Position numbers and translations under genes: made by a program. Positions 13,148-26,362 of a stretch of 64,000 nucleotides of DNA are shown here, one piece after another. The notes below the pieces were generated by a model. That model was not told where the DNA came from, ran no database searches, and saw only the letters and a list, made by a program, of their open reading frames with translations. The stretch covers positions 1,704,001 through 1,768,000 of the forward strand of contig OX246739.1 in assembly GCA_945910005.1 (NCBI GenBank). Direction: 5' to 3'. Position 1 is the first letter of the stretch. Each line of letters starts with the position of its first letter. The stretch is from Isoperla grammatica (taxonomy: Eukaryota > Arthropoda > Insecta > Plecoptera > Perlodidae).

Positions 13148-13454
13148 CCCTCGAGGAGTAATTCTACTGTGATAAGGATAGATGGAGCAGGAAGACGAGC
13201 GCGAGGAGGGATAACGGTACACCTGGCCGTGAGGGGGGAGGGGGGGAGGGGGGTTAACGATCTGCCACGTCTCGCTCACTACGGGAGGCAGCCGCAATAG
13301 TAAAACCGCTTTACGGGCAAACCTCTCACTCAATCAATCGAACGTCAATGACCCGTATGTTTTTCTTTCTATTTGGACTTGAAATTGTCTTTGCTCAGTT
13401 GATGTCGGCGCGTATACTTGAACTTGACTCCCCCCCCCCCCCCGCCCCTCCTGG

Positions 13455-13510
13455 CAGCTCGGGAATCAAACCCGGAACTGCAGCGACCGCGCTCGCCCGT
13501 GACTGACGTG
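13455..13510 (-). mobile_element. Antisense tRNA-like SINE head
   Basis: GGAATCAAACC at 13462-13472 is the complement of a B box GGTTTGATTCC, followed by GGAACTGCAGCGACCGCGCT. This is consistent with a minus-strand tRNA-derived element beside a poly-C run. Confidence 0.3.
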
Positions 13511-15569
13511 ACTTGAAGTGGTTGCCAATTATTCGCAGGTTCCACGGAAAGATACCGGCGGTGTGTATGTGCGTGTAATAATATCACGGTTCGCATTGTC
13601 TCGCGTGTTTCTCACTGCGCCGGCTTGAGCGGGGATGTTGACAACTGCAGCTTGGATGAAACGGAGATAGGCCTACACGTCATTAGGAAGACTGACAAAA
13701 ACTCGACTGTTTTTTTAAAGCCGATCTGGTTAAAGGGCAGGACAACAAAGACAGCAACACACATAAGACATTGTAAAAAATAAACTCAGGAAATGACGTT
13801 CAATTTTTTCAACAGAAAGATTGAATTATTTGTTTGACAACAAACACGACGATAGTGTGTTACAAAAGTGAATGTTTGCTATTGTGTTAAAAATTCCTTT
13901 TTTCGGAGCTTATCGTCTGATATTTAAATCAATCGATACAATAATGAAGGAATTAGTCTATAAATCGTAGTGATTATAAAGCAATGAGACACCTTGTACT
14001 GGTACGTAGCCTTATCTTTACAAACGATCCCTTTTCTGATGTATCAACATACATTTAGCAGCTATAATCGACTGTTCACAATGCATGATTCAATACAAAA
14101 TAATAAATGTCATCTTTAAACACAGACACAATTTTCTTTCTGCGAAGGGATTTTTCAAACGTGTCTCCGCCGAGAAAAAGTAATTACCTAAAAGCTGATG
14201 CTCCGAAACGAAAACAGTAGCTATTTCATCCAGTCAAAAACACTGTAAAGACGAAAAATGTAAAAGACTATTAATTCACATAGATTGTACCTATATTTTC
14301 CTTTTTACCGAAACCAAACCAACGTGTATGTATGTGGTATGGTCGGAGGTAGGAGGCCAATAGGTGGTCCGAGCAAAGCTTGTACCACACTGAGCATTGT
14401 AATATCGTAATGCTGCAGTTATGACTGCGGTGAACTGTACTCAACGCCCAACAACTTCACTCCACTCTACTCCGCATATCGACTGACTGTAATTGGTACT
14501 CTTGCTTTCTTATTACTACCTCGGTTTGTGAGAACATAACTACTTTGACTTACGTTTTCATTCGTTGGCAGCCTCAGCGATGACCTCATCATTCCTACAC
14601 ATAACATATATTAGACTTGTTTCCAACCAGTCAAAAAGAGAATTGAATCAAGTTGTTGGCGTGTCACTTTTATTTACAGTTATCTATTAAAGTAATGCCT
14701 TACAGTACAGGACAGCAAGTGGGACATAGAAATGGGTGGAAACAATTGCATTAAATGTGATATTTGGATGACAACCAGTCAGAAGTGGGATTACAAGCAA
14801 CCGAAATATACTTGAAACGCAGATCAAAGTGTGATCCTGGATACTACGTTTGTGTAAAACACAATTAAAATGTGTAGATGATAACTGATAAGAAATATGG
14901 TCAATTTTCAATGTCAATCGGTATCCGAATATCATTGAAAGAGAATTAGAATTATGTAAAATATGAGAAATTGTATACGTATTAGAAACTGGATTAAAGT
15001 CAGATGTGGGTGTAAACTGGAAAACGGTTAATCATTAATGAAAATACTAATTACTTCACAGGATTATTAGTATCGTCGTACATAGAATAAAATCTAGTAC
15101 GTAATTTTACCGAGAAATTAATTATGCAACAAATAAATACGCTCATGTGCATGCAGAGCAAATATAACTAATTATTGTAATAGAATGAGTTCTTGCAGTG
15201 GCAAGTAACAAAGTTATAAACCGTAGTAAACTATATTAGCAAATCCTTCCTTGCAAAGAACTGATGCGCTCAGAGGCAATCGGAGCAGAATAACCGTCTG
15301 GAACAAAGTAACGAAAACGTTTAACAATACAATGGTTAAACAAAGTCACATTAAATTAAAACGAAATAATGTTAAATGAGCTGAACATATAACATGCTTG
15401 TTTGCATTTCCACTGTTCACGTGAATATCTACGTATCAACTTGGCTTCTTCTGTTCGTTACATAGAACTGCACATTAAAAATGCATCAACCAACTGAAAC
15501 TGTACTTTTGTATTTGTAATACAGAGCGACCCAGATTCTATTCACGTATGTCAACATCATGAATGATAA

Positions 15570-15650
15570 GTGATGACCGATAGTTGGCTTATTGATAACA
15601 CCAGGTATGCTGTATCTAGGAGATCGCGGGTTCGAGTCCCACCTCTGGAA
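15570..15650 (+). mobile_element. tRNA-derived SINE-like head
   Basis: TAGTTGGCTTATTGATAACACC resembles an A-box/D-arm, and GGTTCGAGTCC at 15629-15639 is a B box inside a pairing arm (GCGGG/CCCAC), at tRNA-like spacing. The acceptor stem does not pair, so this is not a functional tRNA. Confidence 0.4.
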
Positions 15651-15770
15651 ATCCTTACTGAAAGTTTTCCCGACGTTTCAGTCATAAGATGAACTGTGTG
15701 ATTGAGTCATTCTAACAGGGCTAGAATAATACTTCATCCTTATAGCTATTCGCCTTAAGAGCGTTCACAC

Positions 15771-16043
15771 TCAACAAGCTGTAACAAGCTGTTTACAAGC
15801 TGTAACAAGCTGTTTACAAGCTGCAACAAGCTGTTCACAGTTAACAAGCTGTTTACAAGCTGCAACAAGCTGTTCACAGTCAACAAGCTGTTTACAAGCT
15901 GCAACAAGCTGTTCACAGTAACAAGCTGTTTACAAGCTGCAACAAGCTGTTCACAGTAACAAGCTGTTTACAAGCTGCAACAAGCTGTTCACAGTCAACA
16001 AGCTGTTTACAAGCTGCAACAAGCTGTTCACAGTAACAAGCTG
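15771..16043. repeat. 39-bp minisatellite, about 7 units
   Basis: The unit AACAAGCTGTTTACAAGCTG followed by CAACAAGCTGTTCACAGTC contains an internal sub-repeat of ACAAGCTG. Units differ by one-base variants at the join (AGTAAC versus AGTCAAC). AAGCTT-like and CAAGCTG/CAGCTTG half-sites give no obvious stem. Confidence 0.95.
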
Positions 16044-19000
16044 ATGACCACACCACTCTATAGCAGCAACATTAAAAGAGAAATGTAATTTCTATTGGAT
16101 TTCATCTGTGTATGTACATTGGAGCTGTCATAGCAACGAACGAAGCACACAATACATTGTGGCTCGTTCATCTAGTGGATATATTCCTGTTTCCAATGTA
16201 GAAGATCCACCATTCGATTCCCGGTTCGGGCTGTGTTTTTTGTTTTTTAATTTTTTAACTTCGGAAGTTCATTTTAACCTATATGATACTGACGTATATG
16301 TGAACTGTGCTTTAGAGCCGTTATATCAATGAAGCACATCATCAATTATTGTACGTTGTCCCATACCGAATATCTGTAACTGAGTGAGTAGGTATTAAAT
16401 ATAAATGTATTGATTTCATTTATTCCCTGTATGAATCCCCCCCCCCCCCCCAGTAAATTGTCCCAACTAGCCGGTGTGGAAGGGTAAGAATGTAGGCCTA
16501 TGCATGTCTGTGACTATGACACCGCAATGGTCTCGAACCTGGACATTCTAGACATCGGCTCTCATCCAATACACGCCGGACAATAAGAGCATTGACACAG
16601 TTAACATGTAGTGTTTTGCCCGCGTTCCGGTCTAAGGTTGTCTCCACGTATCAGTGGACAATCTTCCGCCTTTCCGTCACGGTGGTAACTTCGCTGCCAA
16701 CTTAACGAAGATTAACCGAGCACCGTACTGAGCTTAAAAACAGTGTTCTTGGCATTGCAGGAAATGGGACATTCATCCTTCTGTAGATAGTTGCGTTGTT
16801 GTGTAGTTGTTATGTAAGTCACTGAGGACTTGTTTCACTGCAGATAATGAATGAGATGAAGGTTCTACTATCATGGGGGAGTCACTGTGAATACGGCCGT
16901 AAACGAGGTACACGCGGAACAAGAACCATTCAGAACGTTATTATTATTATTTTATGTTTAACGATGTACTCGACAACTAGGTCGTATGATGTCGGAGGGG
17001 AAGGAGGAAACGGACAAGTAGCGGGGAAACAAATGCTAAAGGGGTTGATGGGTGTTAAGGGGAAACTGGAGTACCTGATTTCGTCACCTCTCACGATTAG
17101 CAATGTTACCTGGGCCTAATTCTACAAGACAACTGTATGATTCAATTGCATTATAAGTAACACACTGGGTACAAAGCCATCTGTCGGGAGAATCTTGAAC
17201 CCTCCTAGAGCAACAAGGTGTGTGCGATACCTTCTTGAAGCTCAAACACATTTAATACAGTCCCGCAGACTTTTATTTTACGTTTTTATTAATACCGGCT
17301 ATAAAAGTTCAAAGAATGTGGCGGACAAAAGGATTTCTTCCATCTCTGTGCGCAGCATGTTTTATATTCTCATCACGGCGCCAATTCATGAGAATAATTA
17401 TCTCGCGCTTCTCCATCTCCGATATTTAGGAAGTGAAGAACACGTCTGCTGCTTATTAAAGCTTCAACCCCTGGTGAGACCCAGTCTTCTCCCATCAGCC
17501 CTCACGCCCTCACGGAGTCGTGTTGCCGGCGAGGGAGAAACTGAGCTTTTTCTGTATGCTTGTACGGAACCCAAGCCACAAGTTTATATGCAAAACACTG
17601 GGACAGTGGAATTTTTGAAATGTGAGAAATGAATTTTCTTGGCAAGCTGTTTCTGCACATTCTTAAATTAGTAGATTTGTGTACTGTTCTGTGCAAAGTG
17701 GGTCGTAAAATTGTCAGGACTATTTGGAAACTATAACTTAGTGTGACAACTAAAGGCTCGGTTATGTTAAACGTGTTTTGCAATGTTTATATTCTGGACA
17801 CAATTGAAACATTTATTAAAATATAAAAAAAAAAAAACTAAATATCGTGACCCCTTTGATTTTAGATCACCATATTTCTTGAACCTCCTATACAGCAGTA
17901 ATAATAGAAAAGATAAATACAAAAATAAAAGTAGTAGCTAATTTTGGGAGACAATGAGAGCATAGGCTATATAACCTTCCAACTGAAAAGCGAACGTGTG
18001 ATTTATTTATTTAATTATTTAATGTCTATCCTGTTGTTATAAAAACTTCTTCCCAGGGGTGTCCGGCAGTGGATTGTAACCGTGGAGCTTTCAGAAGCTG
18101 ACACATCGACCACAGCGCACCTAGCGACATCACCGATAACTAAACGTATTCCGTTCACTCATTTCGCTTTAATACAACTCTTATTTTCCAACATTTCTTT
18201 CAGACGAGAAATCAAAAAGCCGTTAACTTTTAATTAGGCCATTACCTAAGGTTTTTAATTACGCATTGTTAGAATCTCCTTCATGCATTCATAACATGAC
18301 TAAATGTAAAGAGCTATTTTTACAGCCGTTTAGGTTGTTGTTAGATCCTTCCTGGTATGAGTGCGTTGCCTCTCAGCATTTATATGCGAGGAACGCTCGG
18401 ATTATTATATTAATAATACGAAATAAACGATTATAGCTTGGCTACTCTGGCTGTTATTTCTAGAACCGGCCTGCCTGCCTGCTGGCCAAGTCCTGAATGT
18501 GCGTGTGTGTGTGGAAGAATGCGTGAGTTCTCCCCCCCCCCCCCCCCTCCATTGTTACGTCACAGTATTCATACTCCTTCTCACTTTGTAACGCGCAGGG
18601 GTGACCACCAAGCTAAACAGTATGAACAGGCCGTGATACTTGTCTATCATACGCACTTATATAACATATAAACATTTTTTAGAATTGTTTTGTTTCTTGA
18701 ATTATCTAATGTGTGTATAGATCTTGGAGAATGTTTCTTGTATTTGAATAGTTAGTTGTATTTGTTGTTGGTTCTTCTTTCATAATGCTATCATTGTATG
18801 ACTGGGTTTGTTTTAAAACTATCTCTGTTATCTATTATTTCATGTGCTTCAGTTGTCAATAGACTCCCTCAAGTGAGGCTGTGTAGACGATGTATTAGTG
18901 CTTATTGTTCAATATCAATATATATGCTCGATGCAAACCGAAGTCATTAATAAGATATTTTTAATGGACGGTTTGTTTGTAAACACAATTAATATAACGT

Positions 19001-20072
19001 GGCAAATCGAATCTTAAGCTAATTTAAACGGCGATAGTCAGATTGTTTCATAGTTAGAGGTCGTAGTCTAATTTGATTGGGTCAGGGATCATATTTTGAT
19101 GTTGTTGAAATTTTACCGAATTGACGTTGAAATTTGATTGCTAGACTTTGTACGCTTAATAACATGGATCTCCGAAGTATTGTGCGGTTTCACTCGTAAC
19201 ACGTTGTTCAACTTGGCAGATGTTAGTGTTGTGAACACATAATGGCCGGACTAAGAACATTTACTCTTCATTAATTGTATTTATTTCATTACGGTACCGG
19301 TACCTAAAACTTTGAAAATTGTGCGAATGCAGTTAGTTTTTTGAACCACATATTTAGGTTTTATTTAACCTACGCATTTCGATTGTTAGGTGGTTGATGC
19401 TTTGTCGGGTGGTATTTAAGTAAACTGAAATTATGATTGAAAATTAGTTCGAAAAGTTATAGTAGGTACAATTCTGTTTTGGTGAAATACTATTCATGAT
19501 TCGTGCGATTTTTTGTGAGTACATACACAACAGTTTTTATGTGTGAAAATGAGCTATCTTCATTTGGTGAGTAAAACTAGAGAGTATAGCATCCTAGCTA
19601 TTAATTATCGTTGGGAAAATGTGCAGGCAAACATTTTAATTTCTATAGAGTTTTATTTTATTTACTGTAATTGGTTCATAATGTGTACACACTTCATTCG
19701 AGCACACAATCGTTCGCTAGTCAGGCATGTGATGGGCTGTGTTGGGGCTTTGTGGAGATTATATTTTATAATGGGATATTAAATTAAATTTATTTCGAGA
19801 TCATTATTATTAATTATTAATCCATGCTCATTTGCTCCTATGGTAGAACTATATACGCGTGGCTGTATTTACAAACTCAGTCAAATCGGCTCTTGGCTGT
19901 GTCAGAATTAACATTTACTTATGAGTTAAAGATAAATTATTTCAATAATATAGATTTGTCTTCTAGCGAAGTTGCCATTGTATACTTTATTCTGTTTACA
20001 AGTATCAAACCCGCGACCGCCCCCCCCCCCTCACTCATGTAAGAGCGCAATGATTGATGAATCCCTCAGAGC

Positions 20073-20232
20073 GACCTTGAGTTACCCAGATCCCGGCAGA
20101 CACCGCGTCGGTCGGATAAGTAGATCACTACTCTCGCGCTTGACTACCCCTGGACCTTGAGTTACCCAGATCCCGGCAGACACCGCGTCGGTCGGATAAG
20201 TAGATCACTATGCTCGCGCTTGACTACCCCTT
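20073..20232 (+). repeat. Two-copy 80-bp direct repeat
   Basis: GACCTTGAGTTACCCAGATC begins at 20073 and 20153; both copies continue through GGCAGACACCGCGTCGGTCG to GCGCTTGACTACCCCT with only a couple of differences, indicating a recent tandem duplication. Confidence 0.9.
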
Positions 20233-20581
20233 GACTATTCCTAGTGCGGCTACTACATTCCTCAATGTATCAGATAATTTTAAAAGAGTTTTGGCTCCAA
20301 CATCGCACGGACGTGCCACGTGTGTATATTTGTTTATGTCTATTCTGAACACGTGACAGCTCGTTGACACATTCTAGTCACCTTGCTTGGATGACGTCAT
20401 TTGTCACAGGTTTACTGTAGTACGGACATCAATTACTGTAGTAGCTTAGCTATTATTGTTACGGTACTTTCTGGCATACATCGTTGCTAAGCGAGGGATG
20501 CTTTATAGAACATATTGTATAGTTTTATTGAAATGTACCCGCAAGAGAGCAGGAAGGCCAATCTAACCCTCTGTAGCTATG

Positions 20582-20616
20582 TATAAAAGCGGACTTAACT
20601 AAGCTACACTCAGTAC
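20582..20616 (+). promoter_or_regulatory. Candidate core promoter: TATA box plus arthropod initiator
   Basis: TATAAAAG at 20582-20589 is followed by TCAGTACA at 20610-20617, an arthropod-type initiator (TCAGT) whose A at 20612 lies 30 bp from the first T of the TATA box, the canonical spacing. A donor-like AAAG|GTAACA follows at 20655/20656, so a 44-nt non-coding leader exon is conceivable. No downstream promoter element is obvious. Both motifs are short, so chance is not excluded. Confidence 0.4.
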
Positions 20617-23149
20617 ACAAGTACTACTATATAATGTGATTATAGCATAGTAAAGGTAACACTCAGTTTAATCAGCAGAGATGAGTTCTTATGGCCTGAT
20701 TATGGTCTAACCGTGCACTTACCTCTTATCCTACAGCCAGGAGAGGTTGTAAGCATACAAGTGTATGGTTGTAAGTAGTTAGTTTTTGGGAATAATATTT
20801 GCGTGATGATAATGAAATCAATACAAATCAAATCAACACAATAACATAAACAAAACAAATAGTAATATTTGTTGACAAAGCAATTTCCCAGACCAACCTG
20901 CTAATTGTCGTTGCTACGTCTCTATTATTACAATCGTGGTATTCAAGATGAACCTCTAATACGACGACAAGTAATGCTATGCCTCATATTGCGTTATTAC
21001 GTACATCCTCCCTTCAAGCCCCCCAAGCCCCCCATGAACCCGATACTCCTCTAATACATCTTCTTCTCTTCTGAAGGAATGTCTCTGAAACCACATCAAC
21101 CAATTATAACAGCAACCTCTGAGAAACATTCCAACAAATAAAAATCTCTTCATAATGTGGAAGGAAGGAATGGAAGGAAAATAAAACACGAAAATAATAG
21201 GGTTAATTTAATGAGATAAAAGCGAATAAAGATAGAGTGAGTGAAATGGGGAGGGTAAAAGTCATCGCCTGTCATCGCCATAATGTTATTATATGAGTTG
21301 GTAATCCGTGGGGTCTCTGTTAAACGCAATGAAAACAAACTGTACCTTTATACCCACCAACCACGTAGAGCATTGACACAGGAAGATCTTTGGAGTTTCA
21401 TTCACGTTTTTTTTAGTACTTAAGTTACTCATTTTTTAAAAACTTTATTAACCATGCAACCTGTACTGAAAATAGCCGACGTTTAATAACATGCTTTAAA
21501 TGCAAGAATCCAATGACTGGACTGTCACATTGGAAAATATCTGTAAATAAAACTTGGCAACTGTCTGTGAAGTACAACAGCTGTGTTTTAAAGATGATTG
21601 GAGTCTTAGACTAGACAGGCACTGGATCTTCCTCGAAGTACTGGTGGAAGTTGTATTGTATGTGCGCAGGGCCAGGTGAAGCCTATACAGTACAAGCTGT
21701 GTTGCTGGGCCCTCATTCAGTGGCATTCATTATCTTACTTACATTGCACACCGGTACCGTCTACAAGGAGATAACTGTTTCACTGCATTTGTTTGTAGCT
21801 GAGTTGATGAGTTTGATTAAATGATTTATTATTTATATATCTAACAGAGATTGAAGGTATGAACATAAAAAGGTACTGAAATGATCGCATGTAGGAAGTG
21901 TTCGTCATAGTATGAGTGACTGGAGGCGATTTCCTCACGATGTTGTCATTAATTTTATTTGAGGGTTTTGTCTACGGAATTTGTTAATTTTTCACTCATA
22001 ATTTTCACTATCTAGTATATAACTAGTTATAACTGCGAAACACTGACTTCATACCACTATTTCTATAGTTATTTGTGGTACTGAAATGCGTTTGCGCATT
22101 TTTATAAATTTTGTACGTTTTACGAGTTGGCGTTAACGAACTATCTTATGTGTGAGATGGTAAGAAGTGGTATATGTGGGTCTCTTCATTCAGGAGGTTG
22201 TCTTCCGATTCCCGCCCTTGCGACTCTGTTTTATCCAAGGTTGCTTTAGTTATAGTGTTATAAATCAAGGGCTAGAACAGCGTACACAACACTGCCCGCG
22301 GTTTTTACATTTCATTTATAAAATACTTTTATAAACATAGTTTGCGTGAAGGGGTCACGTTGTACCTTAAGGAGATATCTTGCAATTACACAGACTAATG
22401 CGCGAGCGTGGTCGTCCATTGTCTTTCCTCCGGTCATAAGATAACTTATAATAACAACGTGGCGCTTTTAAACCACGTGCCTACGTTGCTGAAGACAGTT
22501 GGAACATCCTTCTCAATTTTGCTTTCATGTCCTCTCCACATTGAAGTAGTGAGCTAGTTTACATTCAACATGAGTACCTCATTGTTCATCATTAATAATA
22601 GATCTAACAACTTCAAGACCATTAGGAGTAAACCTAATCAATAAGGCTCAGCGATAGACTTATCGATTCGATTCATCTTGCAAATTAGCTTAGACGGTTG
22701 GTGTACAAAGAGCTCCCGGATAAATGGCGAACACAGATACGCGCAAAGCATCGCGGGTAAAGTACTGCACTGGCAAATGTAAATCACATACGCCCAGGAA
22801 TTAAACAACACAAGCATACATCTTTTATGCAACTTTCTCTCACACACATATCACATTTTACCTTTTCAAAAATGTCTAAATTTGAAGTCCTTTGCTGCTA
22901 TTTTATTATTAGATTGTGTAGAGAATTCAGTTTCTCACCCAAGCTTCTTACGCTGCTTCAATGCATCGCGCAAACAGGGCAGTCTGGCGGGATCTTTGAG
23001 TCTCGTCTGAGAGGCCATAACGCTGAGCTTTGCTTCAAGATATGTAGCAACTCAATGTATGCAAATGGTTTTCTCGCTTCTGTCTAGTTTTGTTGAGTCT
23101 CAGACGCGAACTTTGAATTCTGAGAAGATGTTTTTGCGACTCTTGAACG

Positions 23150-23278
23150 CTGTATCAACATGACTTGGGTTCGCGCCCCGCACAGTGATGTCTTGTACGC
23201 TGTATCAACATGACTTGTACGCTGTATCAACATGACTTGGGTTCGCGCCCCGCACAGTAATGTCTTGTACGGACTCAC
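23150..23278. repeat. Short tandem/direct repeat
   Basis: CGCTGTATCAACATGACTTG occurs three times; two of the copies are followed by GGTTCGCGCCCCGCACAGT and a TGTCTTGTACG tail. The GGTTCGCGCCCCGC part looks like a mutated B box, so a SINE fragment may have been duplicated. Confidence 0.8.
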
Positions 23279-26200
23279 CTAACTGTCGTTGCACTGGACA
23301 ACACGATACATGAATATTAACAACGAAGTTATTTAAAACATGTAACACAATAGATTCGTATACAACACCTTAATAAATTTAAAATGATATAAAAACGGTG
23401 ATGTTCGTAACAGTAGATCCCAACACAGTTTTAGTTTTCTGGCAATCCCTTTGCAGTGTCGTTGGTTATTTCTGCTACAGAAAATTAAAATGTGACAGTT
23501 TATATCTTGATCGTCATTACGAAGTTTGTGAAATTAATTTAAACACATCACCCATAGAACTGTGTTTCACTGTCTTGTCTTGTTATTGTCTCCCGTTAGA
23601 CGTCGAGCAAGTTATGCACCCGAAATTACTGCTCAAAGTTTTGCTTTAGTAAATTTCAACCATGTCATGAACGTTAATGCACTTGGACACACAATTTTCC
23701 AAGAGACGAACACACGTAGAAATTAAATTCTGCTAAGTTTATATTTCTGTTTTGTGCATTTGTTCGCGTTTCCAATTTAGTATTTATCTTAGTGACAATG
23801 GCTAAGCTGTGCTCGCTGAAGTGAGAGGTAAGATTGCTGTGGGTTTCTAACCGTGTTGAATGTTCAGGGGGTATTTAGGATTGTGTAGCCCTCACCTAAG
23901 TGGACGAACGGGTTCGCGGCTTCGGCTGCTTTCCTTTAATCTGTCCTTAATTAAAACAGAAGCAAATGTAGATGTAAACAAGGCAACTATCTTGTGAGAA
24001 GTTTCTGATCCCACAATCGGAAGCCCAATCTGAGTATGTCTATCTGGGGAGGGCTTTGTTTTCAATCTTTCTAATCTTGATTCCGTGTTTTAAATGGGTT
24101 TCTTGAGATTTTCTTCTAAAACACACATTCCTGCACCCATTAAGTAGTATTGAATTAAACACAAGCACACGTTTACCAAAGATAAAATACTGCAAGCTTT
24201 TACGGTGTTTAAAATGGCAGAAAACATTTTTTTTAACAGTGGAGATTGTTTCAAAATGGAAGATAATGTAGCTGGGATTCACAACCGCTCTCGCACGTGG
24301 CTGGTCGTTGTGCGGTCGGCTTGCGTCGTTAAAATGTATCGCGTGTGTCAACGGTTGTTTGTAAACACTCGTTTGTGTCATTGACTAATGAATGGATTGG
24401 TCACTTCTAGTGTCCGTGCGTTATCGTAGTCATCAGTATCACCCTACAACATGACACTACAATGCTATAGACACTCACTGGGTGGCAGTGGGACCCGTAC
24501 TATTTAGAAGCCAGTTTTAATTGAAGAATCGTATGTTTTCTCTGGATTTACTTATTTCGGTATAATTTAAATTGTGCTTACTTTATTATTAAAAGCTATA
24601 GGTATTTAAAAAAAAATACATTTTACGAAAAACTATTCCTAATATTATTTATTTTACCACATTTTAAGATTTTTATGAATTGTTCTAATTCAAGTGGTTG
24701 TAGAGCGGTTAAGTTTCTTCAGAATATCTAACAAACCATAAAAAACAAATGTTGGTAAAAACTAATTCTGTGCCGATTAGTTTTGTGAGAAATAATTCGT
24801 TCCTTGGAGTACTAAATGTAGAGCGCCCCAATTCGTGATGGCTCTAGTTGGTACAGCAGAGCTCACGGTGTGGGACATGTTCTTCGTCATGGGTACTCCC
24901 CACGTTGCTGGCTGAGCAGGAAGCGTCCATCTCAAAGCTCTAGCCAGCAATCAGCGTGATAAACCAGGAATCACACTTTGAATGCCTCCTACTCTGCCTC
25001 TGGTAACCAGCTCAGCACGCTAACGCGTCTTCATCACGCGAGCGTATGGATTTCCACCTCGTCCGTGCACTCATACGCACACACGCGCACGCATGCTCCA
25101 TCACGCATACCAGAACTGTGAATGAATGTAACATGCATGTGTTGGCCCCAGGCTACGTTAGTATGTTACACGCTGCCCCGGCGCTTGTTTAGGGCTGACA
25201 TCCTAATGCTTTAATTAGAATAATGCTCTCTGGTAATTGTACGTTGTGTGCAAACAGTTCTTTTTCTCTGGTGTTGCATTTTATCTAATATTAAACATGG
25301 CACACTACTTCTGATATACGTTACATCGAGTGCATGTTAAAACTATTATAGTTTAACGTTTATATAATTCACATCTAGTATTGAACATAAAAACTACGCT
25401 ATGTACCTGACAACCAACTTCTAGTCCAGACTCCGGCCGCGACATAACCCACCAAATTGATACATTACATTTTCAGCTACATTTTATGAATGAAAATTAT
25501 TTCTTGGATACAAAATAAAACTATTTTCTTATTCAGAACGAATTGTTCATTATTTAGTAGAATGAAGAATAAAACGATGAGTATGGTAGAGGCAATACTT
25601 GTTAAATGGGAAATCCGTGTTCTTCAAAATGATTACAGTGTCATCATATTTGTTATTTCAAACTGACATTGTGAAAAAGGAAAATTATCGCTTAAAAGCC
25701 ACTATATGAGAGTACTTACTAAGATAACTTCGTACAAAACTAGCGAATTTTTATATGAAAATGTTTTATCCAACCACAGTTGAGTCTAACGTGAGAAAAA
25801 TAAGTTTCGTTATTGTTCAAACTGTAAGACAAGTTCCTTTTTAGAAGACATTTTCGCGTAAATCCACCTCGAGGACAGATTGCCAAATGTACATTTTTCT
25901 CTTTTGTTATAAACTTTCCGTTTCCAGCGTTGGCCGCCCCGCCCATAAGACTCCGCTGCTTTCAATTCTCTTTCCCGTAGATTCTCACAGCGCTTTATCA
26001 AGTTGAAGCGTGATGAGGTGGAAATTGAAAGTGGCTCGAAAAGAAATGTATAATTCAGCCAGGTAACGGTGACGACGCGGCAGACATATGGAAATATCCT
26101 CGTTCCGGGGCCGGGAGGAATGAATGATAGACTGTCGCATTGTCGCAGTGTGTCGAGATTGATGGCCTAGGCCTAGCCGGCCGCATGGCAAAGCAATTAT

Positions 26201-26281
26201 GTCCAACCCTCTAGGGAGGAGGAACGGGCTAACTACTCAAAACTTTAAAATTATTCTCCCCAGAGACAAATGATTAGTAAC

Positions 26282-26362
26282 GGCTCGTTTACACGCGTTT
26301 GCGTCGGCCAGCCAGCCAATGAGAGGCTTGTTTACACGCGTTGACGACAGCCAATGAGAGGC
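26282..26362. repeat. Two-copy repeat with CCAAT motif
   Basis: CTTGTTTACACGCGTT and CAGCCAATGAGAGGC are each present twice in a row, about 48 bp apart. CCAATGAG resembles an NF-Y type CCAAT box, but no TATA or initiator follows at a sensible distance. Confidence 0.6.

Larger units (their letters stand above)
13148..15770. other. Intron 1 unique sequence
   Basis: No exon recognised. There is a poly-C run (about 13430-13443), an antisense B box at 13462-13472 (GGAATCAAACC) and a sense tRNA-like head at about 15575-15645. The remainder is AT-rich with no clear ORF. Confidence 0.7.

Noticed and set aside
17195..17632. 145-codon open frame
   Set aside because: No recognisable family motif, intronic, no splice-site or promoter support. 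It may be a chance ORF.
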